8,303 bases of DNA, taken from Thiotrichales bacterium. Lineage in GTDB: Bacteria > Pseudomonadota > Gammaproteobacteria > Thiomicrospirales > Thiomicrospiraceae. The DNA is taken from NCBI GenBank assembly GCA_014763835.1, contig JACXUQ010000043.1:1-8303 (forward strand), read 5' to 3'. Positions 1 to 7,642 of this stretch are shown here, in pieces. A program made the position numbers and the translations under genes. The notes below the pieces were generated by a model. That model searched no databases and was not told where the DNA came from. It worked only from the letters and a program-made list of their open reading frames with translations. The stretch's first letter is position 1; the number at the start of each line of letters is the position of its first letter.

Positions 1-78
1 ATCGTTGTTAAGAATCCGGACGTAGACAATGGTGATTTGTCCCTGTTGAGAGATTTCTTGAAGACAGATCACAATTAA
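1..78 (+). CDS. 3' end of upstream gene, possibly MshL-type secretin (partial)
   Basis: The first reading frame is open from base 1 to a TAA at 76-78, giving the last 25 residues of a protein that begins outside the window. The tail starts IVVKNPDVDNGDLSLL and ends in a charged KTDHN. A hydrophobic strand with a short polar tail resembles what follows the conserved ELVILLxP block at the end of MshL/PilQ-type secretins, and a secretin gene would fit this pilus operon. The visible piece is too short to prove this. An MshM/ExeA-type ATPase or another msh gene is possible. The downstream gene follows after 27 bp on the same strand, so co-transcription is likely. Confidence 0.55.
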   Translation: MVVKNPDVDNGDLSLLRDFLKTDHN

Positions 79-105
79 GCTTAACTTAAATAGGTAGAAA
101 GTCCT

Positions 106-1836
106 GTGAGTGTTTTACTAGAGGCTTTAAAAAAGGCTGCTGAAAATAAAAAGCAAGTAGAGGGTTCTCATAAAAATGAGGGGACTTCTGATGTTGCTTT
201 GGAGCCCAAAATATCGGAATTAGGAGCGGCGCAGGAAAAGTTGCTGCAGTCCGAGGTTAATCCTGATTCTTCTATCATGCAAACTGATAGCTCTCAAGGA
301 GTAGGCTTAACTCTATCTAATACATCTGCAGGTTCTGATGGTGACGTTTCAGTTGGTGGCAGCATATCAACAGAAGAGGTGGTCCGAGACAACAATCAAA
401 ACACAGCGGACACAAAAGCTCCGTCTCTTGGCCTCACTCTTGATGATACAGCTGATTCAGCTCTTCGTGACTATTCAATAGCTGAGGGTGAGGTTGCAGC
501 GGTTGATACGCAAAATGCTGGTTTAATAAGTTTTGAGCAATTGGAAGTCAGTGAAGCCGACTCTCCTAAGACTACCCAACCTCTCGAAGAGTCAGGACAT
601 GTTCCCGCTACAGAATCTGCCCTTGTTACTAAACCAGATAGTGAGGACAGCTATGCTTGGAGCCTTGAAACGCTCCCTGGTTACCAATCAGATGATAAAG
701 TGAGTTCATCTGTTGATACCGTTAATGCACCTGAAACTATCTACAATGAAACACCTAATCCAATATTAAGTACTAATCAGCGTTTTAGACACATCAAAGC
801 GACCGGTTTGGTAGACATATTGTTCGGTACATCTTCAGGCGCAGTCATCTATTCATTGATGACACTACTCGTTTTAAGCGTTATGGGGGCTGTTGCTGTT
901 GGTTACTTTTATAGTCAAAGTGAAGCTATAGAGAAGAGCATGCAAAAGTATGCGATTACCAAGCTTCCTGAAGCGCCTGTTGCACTGGCGACTAAGCAGG
1001 TATCGGAAAACCAGAATGATACAGCGGAGGGGGCAAGTGAAAGTAGCCACCAACCAAGTCCAGCAGCCGGCGAAATGGGTCAAGAAGACACTTCTGAAGT
1101 CAAGGAGGCGGGAGTGAGTAGTGAACTCACAAAAGATAAGCCAGTTGTAAGTGCTAAAGCTAAAACGACAAGTTATGTGTCTCCGGCTAAGGTGATTCAT
1201 CCAACTGTCAAACGTGAAGAAGTTAAATTAACTATCCAGGCTAAAGAAGAAATTTCGATTTTACAGCAGGCCTATGATGCCATGCATGTTAATGATTCAG
1301 AAAGGGCTCTGGTTCTTTTCAAACAGGCTCTATCTGAAAACCCTCATAGTGTAAATGCCTTGAATGGTACAGCTTCTATTTATGCTCAGATTGGAGATAT
1401 TCAAGAAGCTATTAAGTACTACTATAGTGCCTTGGAAGAGGATGCGGATAACTTGTATGCTTATGAGTCAGTGATTCGACTTACGGCGGATCAGTTATCT
1501 GGGGAAGCTTGGAAGGATGAACTCAAAAGGGCTATTGGCAAGCACCCAAAATCAGCGGTGTTGCATTATGCGTTAGGGAATTTATATGCCAAGGAAAATG
1601 ACTGGAATATGGCGCAAAGTGAGTTTTTTGAAGCACATTCTTTAGATCAGAAAAATCCGGATTATTTGGTTAATTTGGCGATAAGTTTAGACCATTTGGG
1701 TGAATATGCACTTGCATCAGAGTATTACACCAATTCGTTGGTATTTGTGAAAAGTGGTCAGGTTAACTTTGATGAAGCTTCAATTAAGGCTCGACTAGCC
1801 AATATTAAGTTGTTCCTTGAGCAAAACCATTTATGA
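106..1836 (+). CDS. MshN-position TPR protein, single-pass membrane protein with disordered N-half
   Basis: The 576-residue protein starts at GTG 106. This start gives the MSVLLEALKKAAENKK opening common in TPR proteins of pilus operons, and the next in-frame Met is only at residue 58. Residues 20-225 are rich in S, T, D, E and Q with little predicted fold. One hydrophobic segment at about 246-269 is the membrane helix. A second low-complexity linker (about 290-375) leads to tetratricopeptide repeats at about 384-447 and 484-550, for example ALNGTASIYAQIGDIQEAI at 418-436. The likely topology is N-half in the cytoplasm and TPR domain in the periplasm. Position directly before the ATPase gene and the TPR content match MshN of MSHA systems, an accessory biogenesis protein. 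The TPRs probably bind another pilus component, but the partner is unknown. The gene overlaps the next one by 4 bp. The ribosome site is weak (AGG at 92-94). Confidence 0.8.
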   Translation: MSVLLEALKKAAENKKQVEGSHKNEGTSDVALEPKISELGAAQEKLLQSEVNPDSSIMQTDSSQGVGLTLSNTSAGSDGDVSVGGSISTEEVVRDNNQNTADTKAPSLGLTLDDTADSALRDYSIAEGEVAAVDTQNAGLISFEQLEVSEADSPKTTQPLEESGHVPATESALVTKPDSEDSYAWSLETLPGYQSDDKVSSSVDTVNAPETIYNETPNPILSTNQRFRHIKATGLVDILFGTSSGAVIYSLMTLLVLSVMGAVAVGYFYSQSEAIEKSMQKYAITKLPEAPVALATKQVSENQNDTAEGASESSHQPSPAAGEMGQEDTSEVKEAGVSSELTKDKPVVSAKAKTTSYVSPAKVIHPTVKREEVKLTIQAKEEISILQQAYDAMHVNDSERALVLFKQALSENPHSVNALNGTASIYAQIGDIQEAIKYYYSALEEDADNLYAYESVIRLTADQLSGEAWKDELKRAIGKHPKSAVLHYALGNLYAKENDWNMAQSEFFEAHSLDQKNPDYLVNLAISLDHLGEYALASEYYTNSLVFVKSGQVNFDEASIKARLANIKLFLEQNHL

Positions 1837-3518
1837 AGAGAGTGGGGTTATTAGGGCAACGTTTGATTGAAGATGGCAAAATCACGCCAGACCAATTAGA
1901 AATTGCCCTTACAGAACAACGCAAAACAGGTAAAAAGCTTGGTGAGGTTCTCTTTCGCTTAGGTTTTCTTAGTGAAGAAGCGATTAGTGAGGCAATTGGA
2001 GAGACTGTCGGTTACGACTCGGTTAGTTTGAACGGGATTGTGCCTGATGCTAAGGCAATCAGCTTAGTTTCCGAGTCTTTCGCCCGTAATCACCTCATCA
2101 TGCCAGTCAGTCTCCAGGAGAATGTCTTGAAGGTCGCGATGGCGACACCTGATGATATTCTTTTGTTGGATAAGTTAAAAAGACATATTCAAAAAGCGGA
2201 TATTCAAATTACCCCGACGCTTGGCGTTGAGAAAGAAATACTCAATACGATTGATAACTACTATGGTTACGAGTTGTCGATTGACGGGATTTTGCGAGAG
2301 CTTGAAACAGGTAATATTGATATCAACCGTATTTCCGAGGCTCGAGAATACTCTCAGCCGATGGTGCGTTTGGTTGATAGTATTTTGACGGATGCGGTAA
2401 AAAAACATGCTTCGGATGTGCACTTTGAGCCCGAGGAGAACTATGTTCGCATTCGTTATCGTATTGACGGGGTGTTGCAAGAAGTACGATTAATCCACAA
2501 GTCGTTTTGGTCCGGCCTGGTGGTCCGTTTGAAAGTTATGTCTAACTTGGATTTAACGGAGCAGCGTCTGCCGCAGGATGGTCGAATGGATTTGATTGTA
2601 CATGGTCGCAGAATAGATTTTCGCGTTTCATCCTTGCCGACCACACATGGTGAAAACTTTGTGTTACGTATTCTGGATCGTGAAAAAGGGATTGTTCCTC
2701 TTGATAAGCTCGGTCTTGATCCGGATTCATATCACGAGTTGAAACTCATGCTGGCACGCCCAACGGGCATTTTATTGGTCACAGGACCGACAGGTTCGGG
2801 GAAAACGACCACCTTGTATTCGATTCTGAATGAGTTGAATCAAGTTGGTGTGAATATCATGACTCTTGAGGATCCTGTCGAATATCCAATGGCAATGATT
2901 CGGCAGACAGCGGTTAATGAAGAAATTGGGATGGGCTTTGCGGCGGGGATTCGTGCTTTGCTGCGTCAGGATCCGGATATTATTCTGATTGGTGAGGTTC
3001 GCGATCCGGACACAGCTGAGATGGCTTTACGGGCGGCGATGACGGGTCACCAGGTTTTTGCAACTTTGCATACAAACTCGGCTATCGGAGCGATCCCCCG
3101 ACTAATTGACATAGGTGTTTCCCCTTCCATTATGTCGGGAAACATAATAGGCATTATCGCACAGCGTTTGGCGCGTAAACTCTGTAAGGCGTGCAAAGAG
3201 CCTTATGAGGCTGAGGCCTATGAGCGTCAAATAATGGGCGTATCAATTAATGAACCTCTTACATTGTATAGGTCAAAGGGGTGTCCAGCGTGTAACCAAA
3301 TTGGTTATAAGGGCCGTTTAGCTGTGTTGGAAACATTACGTTTTACCAGTGAAATGGATGAAATGTTATTAGCAGGAGAGTCGCAACACGCTATTTTGGA
3401 ACAGGCCCTGAAAGAAGGTTTTTCAACGATGGCGCAAAGTGCGTTAAGATGGGTTAAGCAGGGACAAACTTCTATAGAGGAAGTCAGTCGCGTGGTTAAC
3501 TTAACCGAATTGCTCTGA
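1833..3518 (+). CDS. mshE: MshE-type GspE/PilB-family secretion ATPase
   Basis: This 561-residue protein is a full-length hexameric ATPase that powers pilus assembly on the cytoplasmic face of the inner membrane. An MshEN-type N-domain (residues 1-145) carries two 24-residue motifs, 6-29 and 35-58, separated by 5 residues. The arrangement is that of cyclic-di-GMP-binding MshEN domains, although two signature residues are changed. The ATPase core has Walker A GPTGSGKTT (318-326), an Asp box with LEDPVE (345-350), Walker B ILIGEVRD (384-391) and a His box TGHQVFATLHTN (404-415). A zinc-type tetracysteine site is present at C451, C454, C484 and C487, as in GspE and PilB and usually absent from retraction ATPases. 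The start ATG overlaps the stop of the TPR gene (ATGA), and no strong ribosome site is seen, so translation is probably coupled. GspE is the main alternative name. The neighbours favour MshE. Confidence 0.9.
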   Translation: MKRVGLLGQRLIEDGKITPDQLEIALTEQRKTGKKLGEVLFRLGFLSEEAISEAIGETVGYDSVSLNGIVPDAKAISLVSESFARNHLIMPVSLQENVLKVAMATPDDILLLDKLKRHIQKADIQITPTLGVEKEILNTIDNYYGYELSIDGILRELETGNIDINRISEAREYSQPMVRLVDSILTDAVKKHASDVHFEPEENYVRIRYRIDGVLQEVRLIHKSFWSGLVVRLKVMSNLDLTEQRLPQDGRMDLIVHGRRIDFRVSSLPTTHGENFVLRILDREKGIVPLDKLGLDPDSYHELKLMLARPTGILLVTGPTGSGKTTTLYSILNELNQVGVNIMTLEDPVEYPMAMIRQTAVNEEIGMGFAAGIRALLRQDPDIILIGEVRDPDTAEMALRAAMTGHQVFATLHTNSAIGAIPRLIDIGVSPSIMSGNIIGIIAQRLARKLCKACKEPYEAEAYERQIMGVSINEPLTLYRSKGCPACNQIGYKGRLAVLETLRFTSEMDEMLLAGESQHAILEQALKEGFSTMAQSALRWVKQGQTSIEEVSRVVNLTELL

Positions 3519-3520
3519 GG
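3517..3520 (+). promoter_or_regulatory. ribosome binding site of the mshG-like gene
   Basis: GAGG lies 6 bases before ATG 3527 and overlaps the TGA stop of the ATPase gene (3516-3518). It supports the chosen start and suggests that ribosomes ending on the ATPase message can reinitiate. Confidence 0.65.
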
Positions 3521-3526
3521 TCTTAA

Positions 3527-4729
3527 ATGCAAAATTATCGTTATACAGGCATCAATCGTTTTGGAAAGCGCGTGAGTGGCGTGATGCCTGCAGCAAACTC
3601 TAAAGATCTCAGTCAGCGTCTGTTGAAGAAGCAGATCAATCTGATCAGCAGTAAGAAACAAAGCAATAAAATTTTAGGTATTTCTCAAAGCAAAGTTAAG
3701 CGTAAAGATATCATTGCCATAACCTTCCAGTTTGAGCAGTTACTAAAAGCGGGTGTTCCGCTGATGGAAATCATTGACGATTTAAGAGACAGTTATGAGA
3801 ACGATGCTGTAAAAGAAATCTTGGCGAGTATTTATGATGCAATGCAGGGGGGCTCGACTTTCTCAGATGCGCTGCGTGAATATGAAGATGTCTTCGGCAA
3901 TGTCTATATTTCGCTGGTTTCCGTTGGTGAGAATACGGGGCGTTTGGACGCAATATTGGCTGATTTGGCGGCCATGTTGAAATGGGAGGATGAACTCGCC
4001 TCAAAAGCTAAAAAGGTTATGATTTATCCCGCGATTGTCGCGACGGTGGTCATTTCCGTTGTGATTTTGATGATGTTATTTGTTGTTCCCGAGTTACTGG
4101 GCTTTATCAAATCAATGGGGGGTGAACTTGGATTTGCAACCGTATCACTGATTGCCACTTCAAATTTTATTTCAGAGTACATCCTTGAGTTGTTTATTGT
4201 GCCTATAGCGATCTTTTTCATCTTGAAATGGTGGCGTAGTAAGTCAGATGATTTTAGAACCAAAACGGATAAGATGGCGCTCAACATCAGTATTATCGGT
4301 CCGGTAATCTACAAGCTCAAATTGGCGCGTATCGCCAATGCGTTGGCGGTGATGTATAGTGCTGGTGTAAGCTTTACGGATAGTTTGAAAATGACAGCTA
4401 CCGTTGCCGGCAACCGTTATTTAGAAAAAAACATTGATGCGGCGGTTATTCTCATTCAAGAGGGTAAAGCGATTCATCAGGCGTTTCAACAGGCAGAGGT
4501 CTTTCCTTCCATGGCTATCAGCATGGTCAAGGTTGGTGAGAGCAGCGGTCAAATGGACGAAGCTTTGAAAAATGTAAGCTATTTCTATGATCGTGAGGCC
4601 AAGGAGTTGATCGAGAAAATCGAGCCTACGATTGAACCTTTACTGACACTGGTAATGGGATTTATCGTAGGGTGGGTAATGATCGCCGTGCTTGGGCCGA
4701 TTTATGACACCATATCGAAGGTACAGTAA
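3527..4729 (+). CDS. mshG: MshG/GspF/PilC-family inner-membrane platform protein
   Basis: The 400-residue protein has the usual length and layout of the type II secretion F family. A short N-terminal region (1-60) opens with YRYTGINRFGKRVSG, typical of the family. Two homologous T2SF domains follow at about 61-185 and 265-388. Each carries the repeated family signature, VGENTGRLD at 133-141 and VGESSGQMDEAL at 336-347. Hydrophobic helices lie at about 164-192, 218-235 and 369-392, giving the expected three-helix topology with cytoplasmic helical domains. Family members sit in the centre of the ATPase ring and transmit ATPase rotation to pilin insertion or extraction. The gene follows the ATPase gene after 8 bp and precedes the GspL-like gene by 2 bp. 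All major family features appear intact. The specific name MshG rests on neighbourhood, since GspF and PilC are sequence relatives. Confidence 0.9.
   Translation: MQNYRYTGINRFGKRVSGVMPAANSKDLSQRLLKKQINLISSKKQSNKILGISQSKVKRKDIIAITFQFEQLLKAGVPLMEIIDDLRDSYENDAVKEILASIYDAMQGGSTFSDALREYEDVFGNVYISLVSVGENTGRLDAILADLAAMLKWEDELASKAKKVMIYPAIVATVVISVVILMMLFVVPELLGFIKSMGGELGFATVSLIATSNFISEYILELFIVPIAIFFILKWWRSKSDDFRTKTDKMALNISIIGPVIYKLKLARIANALAVMYSAGVSFTDSLKMTATVAGNRYLEKNIDAAVILIQEGKAIHQAFQQAEVFPSMAISMVKVGESSGQMDEALKNVSYFYDREAKELIEKIEPTIEPLLTLVMGFIVGWVMIAVLGPIYDTISKVQ
4717..4722 (+). promoter_or_regulatory. ribosome binding site for the GTG start at 4732
   Basis: GAAGGT sits 9 bases before GTG 4732, within the last codons of the platform gene. 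There is no earlier in-frame start downstream of that gene's stop, so this site supports the GTG start. Confidence 0.5.
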
Positions 4730-4731
4730 AC

Positions 4732-6303
4732 GTGAAAGGTGTATTTTATTTAAATGATCAAGGTTTAACGGCGTACGCGAACAGTTGTCGGATTTTAAAC
4801 ACGCCCCGATTTTTTAGTTGGAGTGATGTGCCGGCAATCGAGGAGTGGTTAGCCGAGTTGCCTGGTAGATTTCAATGTTCCCTCATTCTCGATTTGGTGG
4901 ATGAAGATATTGCCATGGAGCCGGCCCCAAAGCTTTATCTATGGGAAAAAGCTGCTATCAAAAACAGATTGGTCGAGCGTTTGAAGTCCGAGGGAGCCGA
5001 ACTGATCTTTTCAGCGTGGACGGGGCTTGTGCAAACCAGTGCGGAAGGACGCTCTGAAGAACTGATTCAATCCGCTTCGATTATCATGCCGTCCCATGTA
5101 TCCCATTTTTTGAACATGCTGGAAGAAGCGGAAATTACCGTAAACGGTATTTACTCCGCGCCATTTTTATTGGCAGATTTCCTCAAGCAATATTTCAAGA
5201 CAAGCTTTAATCTCAGCAAGCAGGAATTCACCAGCCCGTTCTTCGTCATTTCCCGCCAAGGTGAAAATAGTTACCGTCAGACCTTTTTCAACCAAGGGCG
5301 CCTACGAATTAGCCGCTTGATTGAAATTGACAAGGAAGAGGGCGATTATTCTGGAGCGCAGACCTCCTTAATTCATGAAGCGAAATTGGCGCGTAACTAT
5401 ATTTACAACCAGAATCTGGTCGCGCATACGCAGAACATCGGTTATGTGTTTTTGGACTCCGAACCTTTGCGTCTTGAAGGGCTTCAACAGCGTTGTTTTG
5501 ACGAAGGGTTGTTTACCAGCGATGACCAGTTGACCACCGCTATTTTTAAGGCAATGCCAGTCGGATCCTTCAAGTTTGCCAAAACTTTCTGCGGAGAAGC
5601 GGAATCGTCCCATTTCTTGGCAGATTTGCTCGTCGGGTTTGTTCTTAATGATCGCCCCGCAAAGTTTTATTTTACTGAATACAGTCAGAAAATTTACCGT
5701 ATCGCTACAGCAAATAAGGCGCTGAAGGGTATCAATATAGCCGCGTTAATTGCACTTTTGGGATATGGAACTATTGCGGGTATCGACACATACATGCGTC
5801 AGTACAATATCGAATTGTTAGGGCAGCAAATCGAGAATCATATTAGAGAGAAAGAGCGTCTACAAAAACTGGTTGATTTACAAATAGATGCCAAAGAGAT
5901 TAAAGCCTCGGTTGATTTTTCAGAAGCCATCTTGAGTTTGAAAACCGATCGGACGGTTGGCTTTAAAATCATGCCGATCAGCGAGGTTTTCAGTCGCCAT
6001 GAACATGTGCAGCTTATCAATGCAGAATGGAAACAGTTAGAGCGTTTTGACAGCCACATGTACGATGTAGAACTCGAAGGTTTGGTGTTTCCTTTTGAAG
6101 AATATTACAAACAACCTGTGGATTGGGTTGATGCGTTGGTGTCAGACTTGAAGCAGCTGCCGTTGATTTCACAGGTTGATCTGGTTCAGGAACCCCTAAA
6201 TCGCAATTTGCAGCAGGCTTTAACCGTCTCCATTAAAGGGGAGAAGGTGACCGCGCTACCGTTCAAGCTTAAAATGAGGGTCAAAGATGGCCAGTCAAAG
6301 TAG
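4732..6303 (+). CDS. GspL-like fusion: MshI/PilM-type cytoplasmic domain plus PilN-type periplasmic domain
   Basis: This 523-residue protein has three parts. Residues 1-325 contain no membrane helix and look like a divergent actin-fold PilM/MshI domain, with family-like stretches such as RQTFFNQGRLRISRLIEI (182-199). One hydrophobic segment at about 333-352 is the only membrane helix. It is followed by a charged, probably coiled-coil stretch (about 355-395) and a C-terminal domain (about 405-520) with the size and pattern of a PilN/GspL ferredoxin-like domain. The product would link the cytoplasmic ATPase to the periplasmic alignment complex in one chain, as GspL does. No clear actin-type phosphate-binding DxG motif is seen near the N-terminus, so nucleotide binding is doubtful. 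The gene starts with GTG two bases after the platform gene and overlaps the next gene by 17 bp. MshI is the best positional equivalent, but the sequence is too divergent to assign the symbol firmly. Confidence 0.75.
   Translation: MKGVFYLNDQGLTAYANSCRILNTPRFFSWSDVPAIEEWLAELPGRFQCSLILDLVDEDIAMEPAPKLYLWEKAAIKNRLVERLKSEGAELIFSAWTGLVQTSAEGRSEELIQSASIIMPSHVSHFLNMLEEAEITVNGIYSAPFLLADFLKQYFKTSFNLSKQEFTSPFFVISRQGENSYRQTFFNQGRLRISRLIEIDKEEGDYSGAQTSLIHEAKLARNYIYNQNLVAHTQNIGYVFLDSEPLRLEGLQQRCFDEGLFTSDDQLTTAIFKAMPVGSFKFAKTFCGEAESSHFLADLLVGFVLNDRPAKFYFTEYSQKIYRIATANKALKGINIAALIALLGYGTIAGIDTYMRQYNIELLGQQIENHIREKERLQKLVDLQIDAKEIKASVDFSEAILSLKTDRTVGFKIMPISEVFSRHEHVQLINAEWKQLERFDSHMYDVELEGLVFPFEEYYKQPVDWVDALVSDLKQLPLISQVDLVQEPLNRNLQQALTVSIKGEKVTALPFKLKMRVKDGQSK
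6276..6280 (+). promoter_or_regulatory. ribosome binding site of the MshJ-like gene
   Basis: GAGGG lies 6 bases before ATG 6287 inside the end of the GspL-like gene. It is one of the best Shine-Dalgarno matches in the window and decides for a start that creates a 17-bp gene overlap. Confidence 0.65.
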
Positions 6304-6937
6304 TTTTTTATCGGTAAGTTTATTTAAGAAATTCTTTCTTATAGGCTTTTTAGTGCTGATCGTGCTGGTGGGCTTGTCAGCAGGTCTGTGGCAATTGTTG
6401 AATGACGAGCAGCAGAGACTGCAGCAGATCGAACAGACCAAGTTGAAAGAGCTTAACTCACTACGTAGTCAGGTTAACTTCTTGCAGCAGCAAGTTCGAC
6501 TTTATCAACAGTATGGTGCCAAGTACAAGGACCTGGTGAGAAAGGGTATTGTTAAGCAGCAGGATCGTGTCTTTTGGGCGGACTCCATGGTGCAGATGCA
6601 AAAAACCCTGGTAATGCCGGAATTCACCTTTCAGTTTACCCCAGAGCAGATTTTGGACAGCAAGCGCTTTGATAGTATTAAAATTGATAAAGGAATGTTC
6701 TATTTCAGTCGATTGAATCTGAAAATGAACTTACAGCACGACGGCGACCTGCCCAAGTTGTTGAATGCGATCAATGAACGTGTCTCCCCTTTTTACTTGG
6801 TTGACCATTGCAGCTACAGCATGAAAGACAAGAGTGAGATTATCGAGGCGAGGTTTGATCCCAAGTCGGGAAATATTCAGACTGAATGTTCACTGATTGT
6901 GTTCCATTCGCATTCAAAAATCGCTAAAAACCTCTAA
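6287..6937 (+). CDS. MshJ/PilO/GspM-like bitopic alignment-complex protein
   Basis: The 216-residue protein has a short basic N-terminus, one membrane helix at about 16-35, and a Q/L-rich heptad-like coiled coil at about 38-80. A periplasmic domain follows (about 95-210). This is the architecture of PilO and GspM, which pair with PilN and GspL in the inner-membrane alignment subcomplex. The stretch DRVFWADSMVQMQ (93-105) after the coil resembles the conserved W-containing segment of proteins found in this operon position. Two cysteines, C175 and C201, are the only ones and lie in the periplasmic part, so a disulfide is possible. The gene begins inside the end of the GspL-like gene, which supports matched synthesis of the two partners. 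Function is inferred from architecture and neighbours. Sequence identity to a named MshJ cannot be judged here. Confidence 0.65.
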   Translation: MASQSSFLSVSLFKKFFLIGFLVLIVLVGLSAGLWQLLNDEQQRLQQIEQTKLKELNSLRSQVNFLQQQVRLYQQYGAKYKDLVRKGIVKQQDRVFWADSMVQMQKTLVMPEFTFQFTPEQILDSKRFDSIKIDKGMFYFSRLNLKMNLQHDGDLPKLLNAINERVSPFYLVDHCSYSMKDKSEIIEARFDPKSGNIQTECSLIVFHSHSKIAKNL

Positions 6938-6964
6938 GTTGTCCACATATTTAGGACATAAGGG
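6938..6964 (+). promoter_or_regulatory. 27-bp gap with two possible ribosome sites and a small hairpin
   Basis: AGGA (6953-6956) is 8 bases before ATG 6965, and TAAGGG (6959-6964) is 6 bases before the in-frame ATG 6971. Both starts are therefore possible for the next gene. A 5-bp inverted repeat, TGTCC (6940-6944) and GGACA (6954-6958) with a 9-base loop, would partly bury the first site. No convincing promoter is visible in the gap. Confidence 0.4.
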
Positions 6965-7642
6965 ATGAAAATGAAAGTTTTGCAAGCCAACAGGATAATC
7001 GTCGCAGGCCTCTTGATTGCCAGTTTGGGATTAATGCCAATCTCTAACGCGTATTCTGCCGAGCAGGATATGGACAGATTGATGATGACGCCGGAGCAGC
7101 GCGCCAAAATTGACGCGGAACGCTTGGCTTATCTTAAAAGTCTGGAAGTGAAGTCGGTTGAGGAAGAAGAGAAAGAAAAGGCCAAACAGAAGGCCGCCAT
7201 TAAACGTAAGATCATTTCTCCTGATCGATTAGCTGTTTCTGCGATTATTGAAACGCCAGAGGGCAAGCGTTTGGTGCGCGTTAACAATCAATTCAATGAT
7301 TTTAAATCTCAGGATGTCAAGTTGAACAAGGAGGCGTCCAATCTGGATGGCGGACAGTTCAAGGTAGACAATAGAGAGGTATTTGTGCCTGTTGGCAATA
7401 CCTATTTTACCAACCGTAACAAGATGGTTGAAACCTATAAGTTGGAACAGCAGGCGGCCAAGGCGAATGCTAAACAGCAAATTTTGAGCGCAGACAAGAA
7501 AACCATTGACCGTACTCTTAAGGATGTGAAAACCGTCAACAAAACCCCTCCTAATGCCTTGTCTGTTGAAGGGGCAAACAATGCCGCCACCCAGCCCACG
7601 CCTGCTGCCCAGAACCTACCTGCCACAGCTGTTAAACAATGA
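6965..7642 (+). CDS. exported MshK-position protein, possible PilP/GspC-like connector
   Basis: The 225-residue product has an N-terminal signal peptide: basic MKMKVLQANR, a hydrophobic core at about 11-25, and cleavage likely after SNA (29) or YSA (32). There is no lipobox cysteine, and I see no cysteine at all. The mature part begins with a helical, charged segment containing MMTPEQRAKIDAERLAYL (40-57), similar in style to the 'TPEQR' opening of small secreted proteins in this operon position. A probable beta-rich core follows (about 83-145). The C-terminal 75 residues are K-, A-, Q-, T- and P-rich and probably disordered. The last position of a pilus operon after PilN-like and PilO-like genes fits MshK or PilP, which bridge the inner-membrane subcomplex to the secretin. 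The start is ambiguous between ATG 6965 and ATG 6971. The stop overlaps the rmuC start by 4 bp. Confidence 0.6.
   Translation: MKMKVLQANRIIVAGLLIASLGLMPISNAYSAEQDMDRLMMTPEQRAKIDAERLAYLKSLEVKSVEEEEKEKAKQKAAIKRKIISPDRLAVSAIIETPEGKRLVRVNNQFNDFKSQDVKLNKEASNLDGGQFKVDNREVFVPVGNTYFTNRNKMVETYKLEQQAAKANAKQQILSADKKTIDRTLKDVKTVNKTPPNALSVEGANNAATQPTPAAQNLPATAVKQ

Noticed and set aside
75..84. Perfect 10-bp palindrome TTAAGCTTAA over the upstream stop codon
   Set aside because: Short, AT-rich and without a loop or partner copy; expected by chance in such a region.
58..90. Possible promoter (TTGAAG at 58-63, AT-rich stretch near 81-90) before the TPR gene
   Set aside because: The -10 candidates match only 3 of 6 consensus bases at usable spacing, and the genes are close enough for co-transcription.
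874..1200. Reverse-strand open frame opposite the TPR gene (108 codons)
   Set aside because: Lies entirely inside a better supported gene, with a low-complexity product and no recognisable domain.
1610..3441. Shared 13-base word ATGGCGCAAAGTG at about 1610 and 3429
   Set aside because: Both copies encode Met-Ala-Gln-Ser in unrelated genes and flanks do not match, so it is a chance match rather than a repeat element.
3494..3506. Odd palindrome GGTTAA-C-TTAACC near the end of the ATPase gene
   Set aside because: It lies inside coding sequence, has a one-base centre that cannot form a stable hairpin, and has no T-tract. It is best explained by the Val-Asn-Leu-Thr codons.
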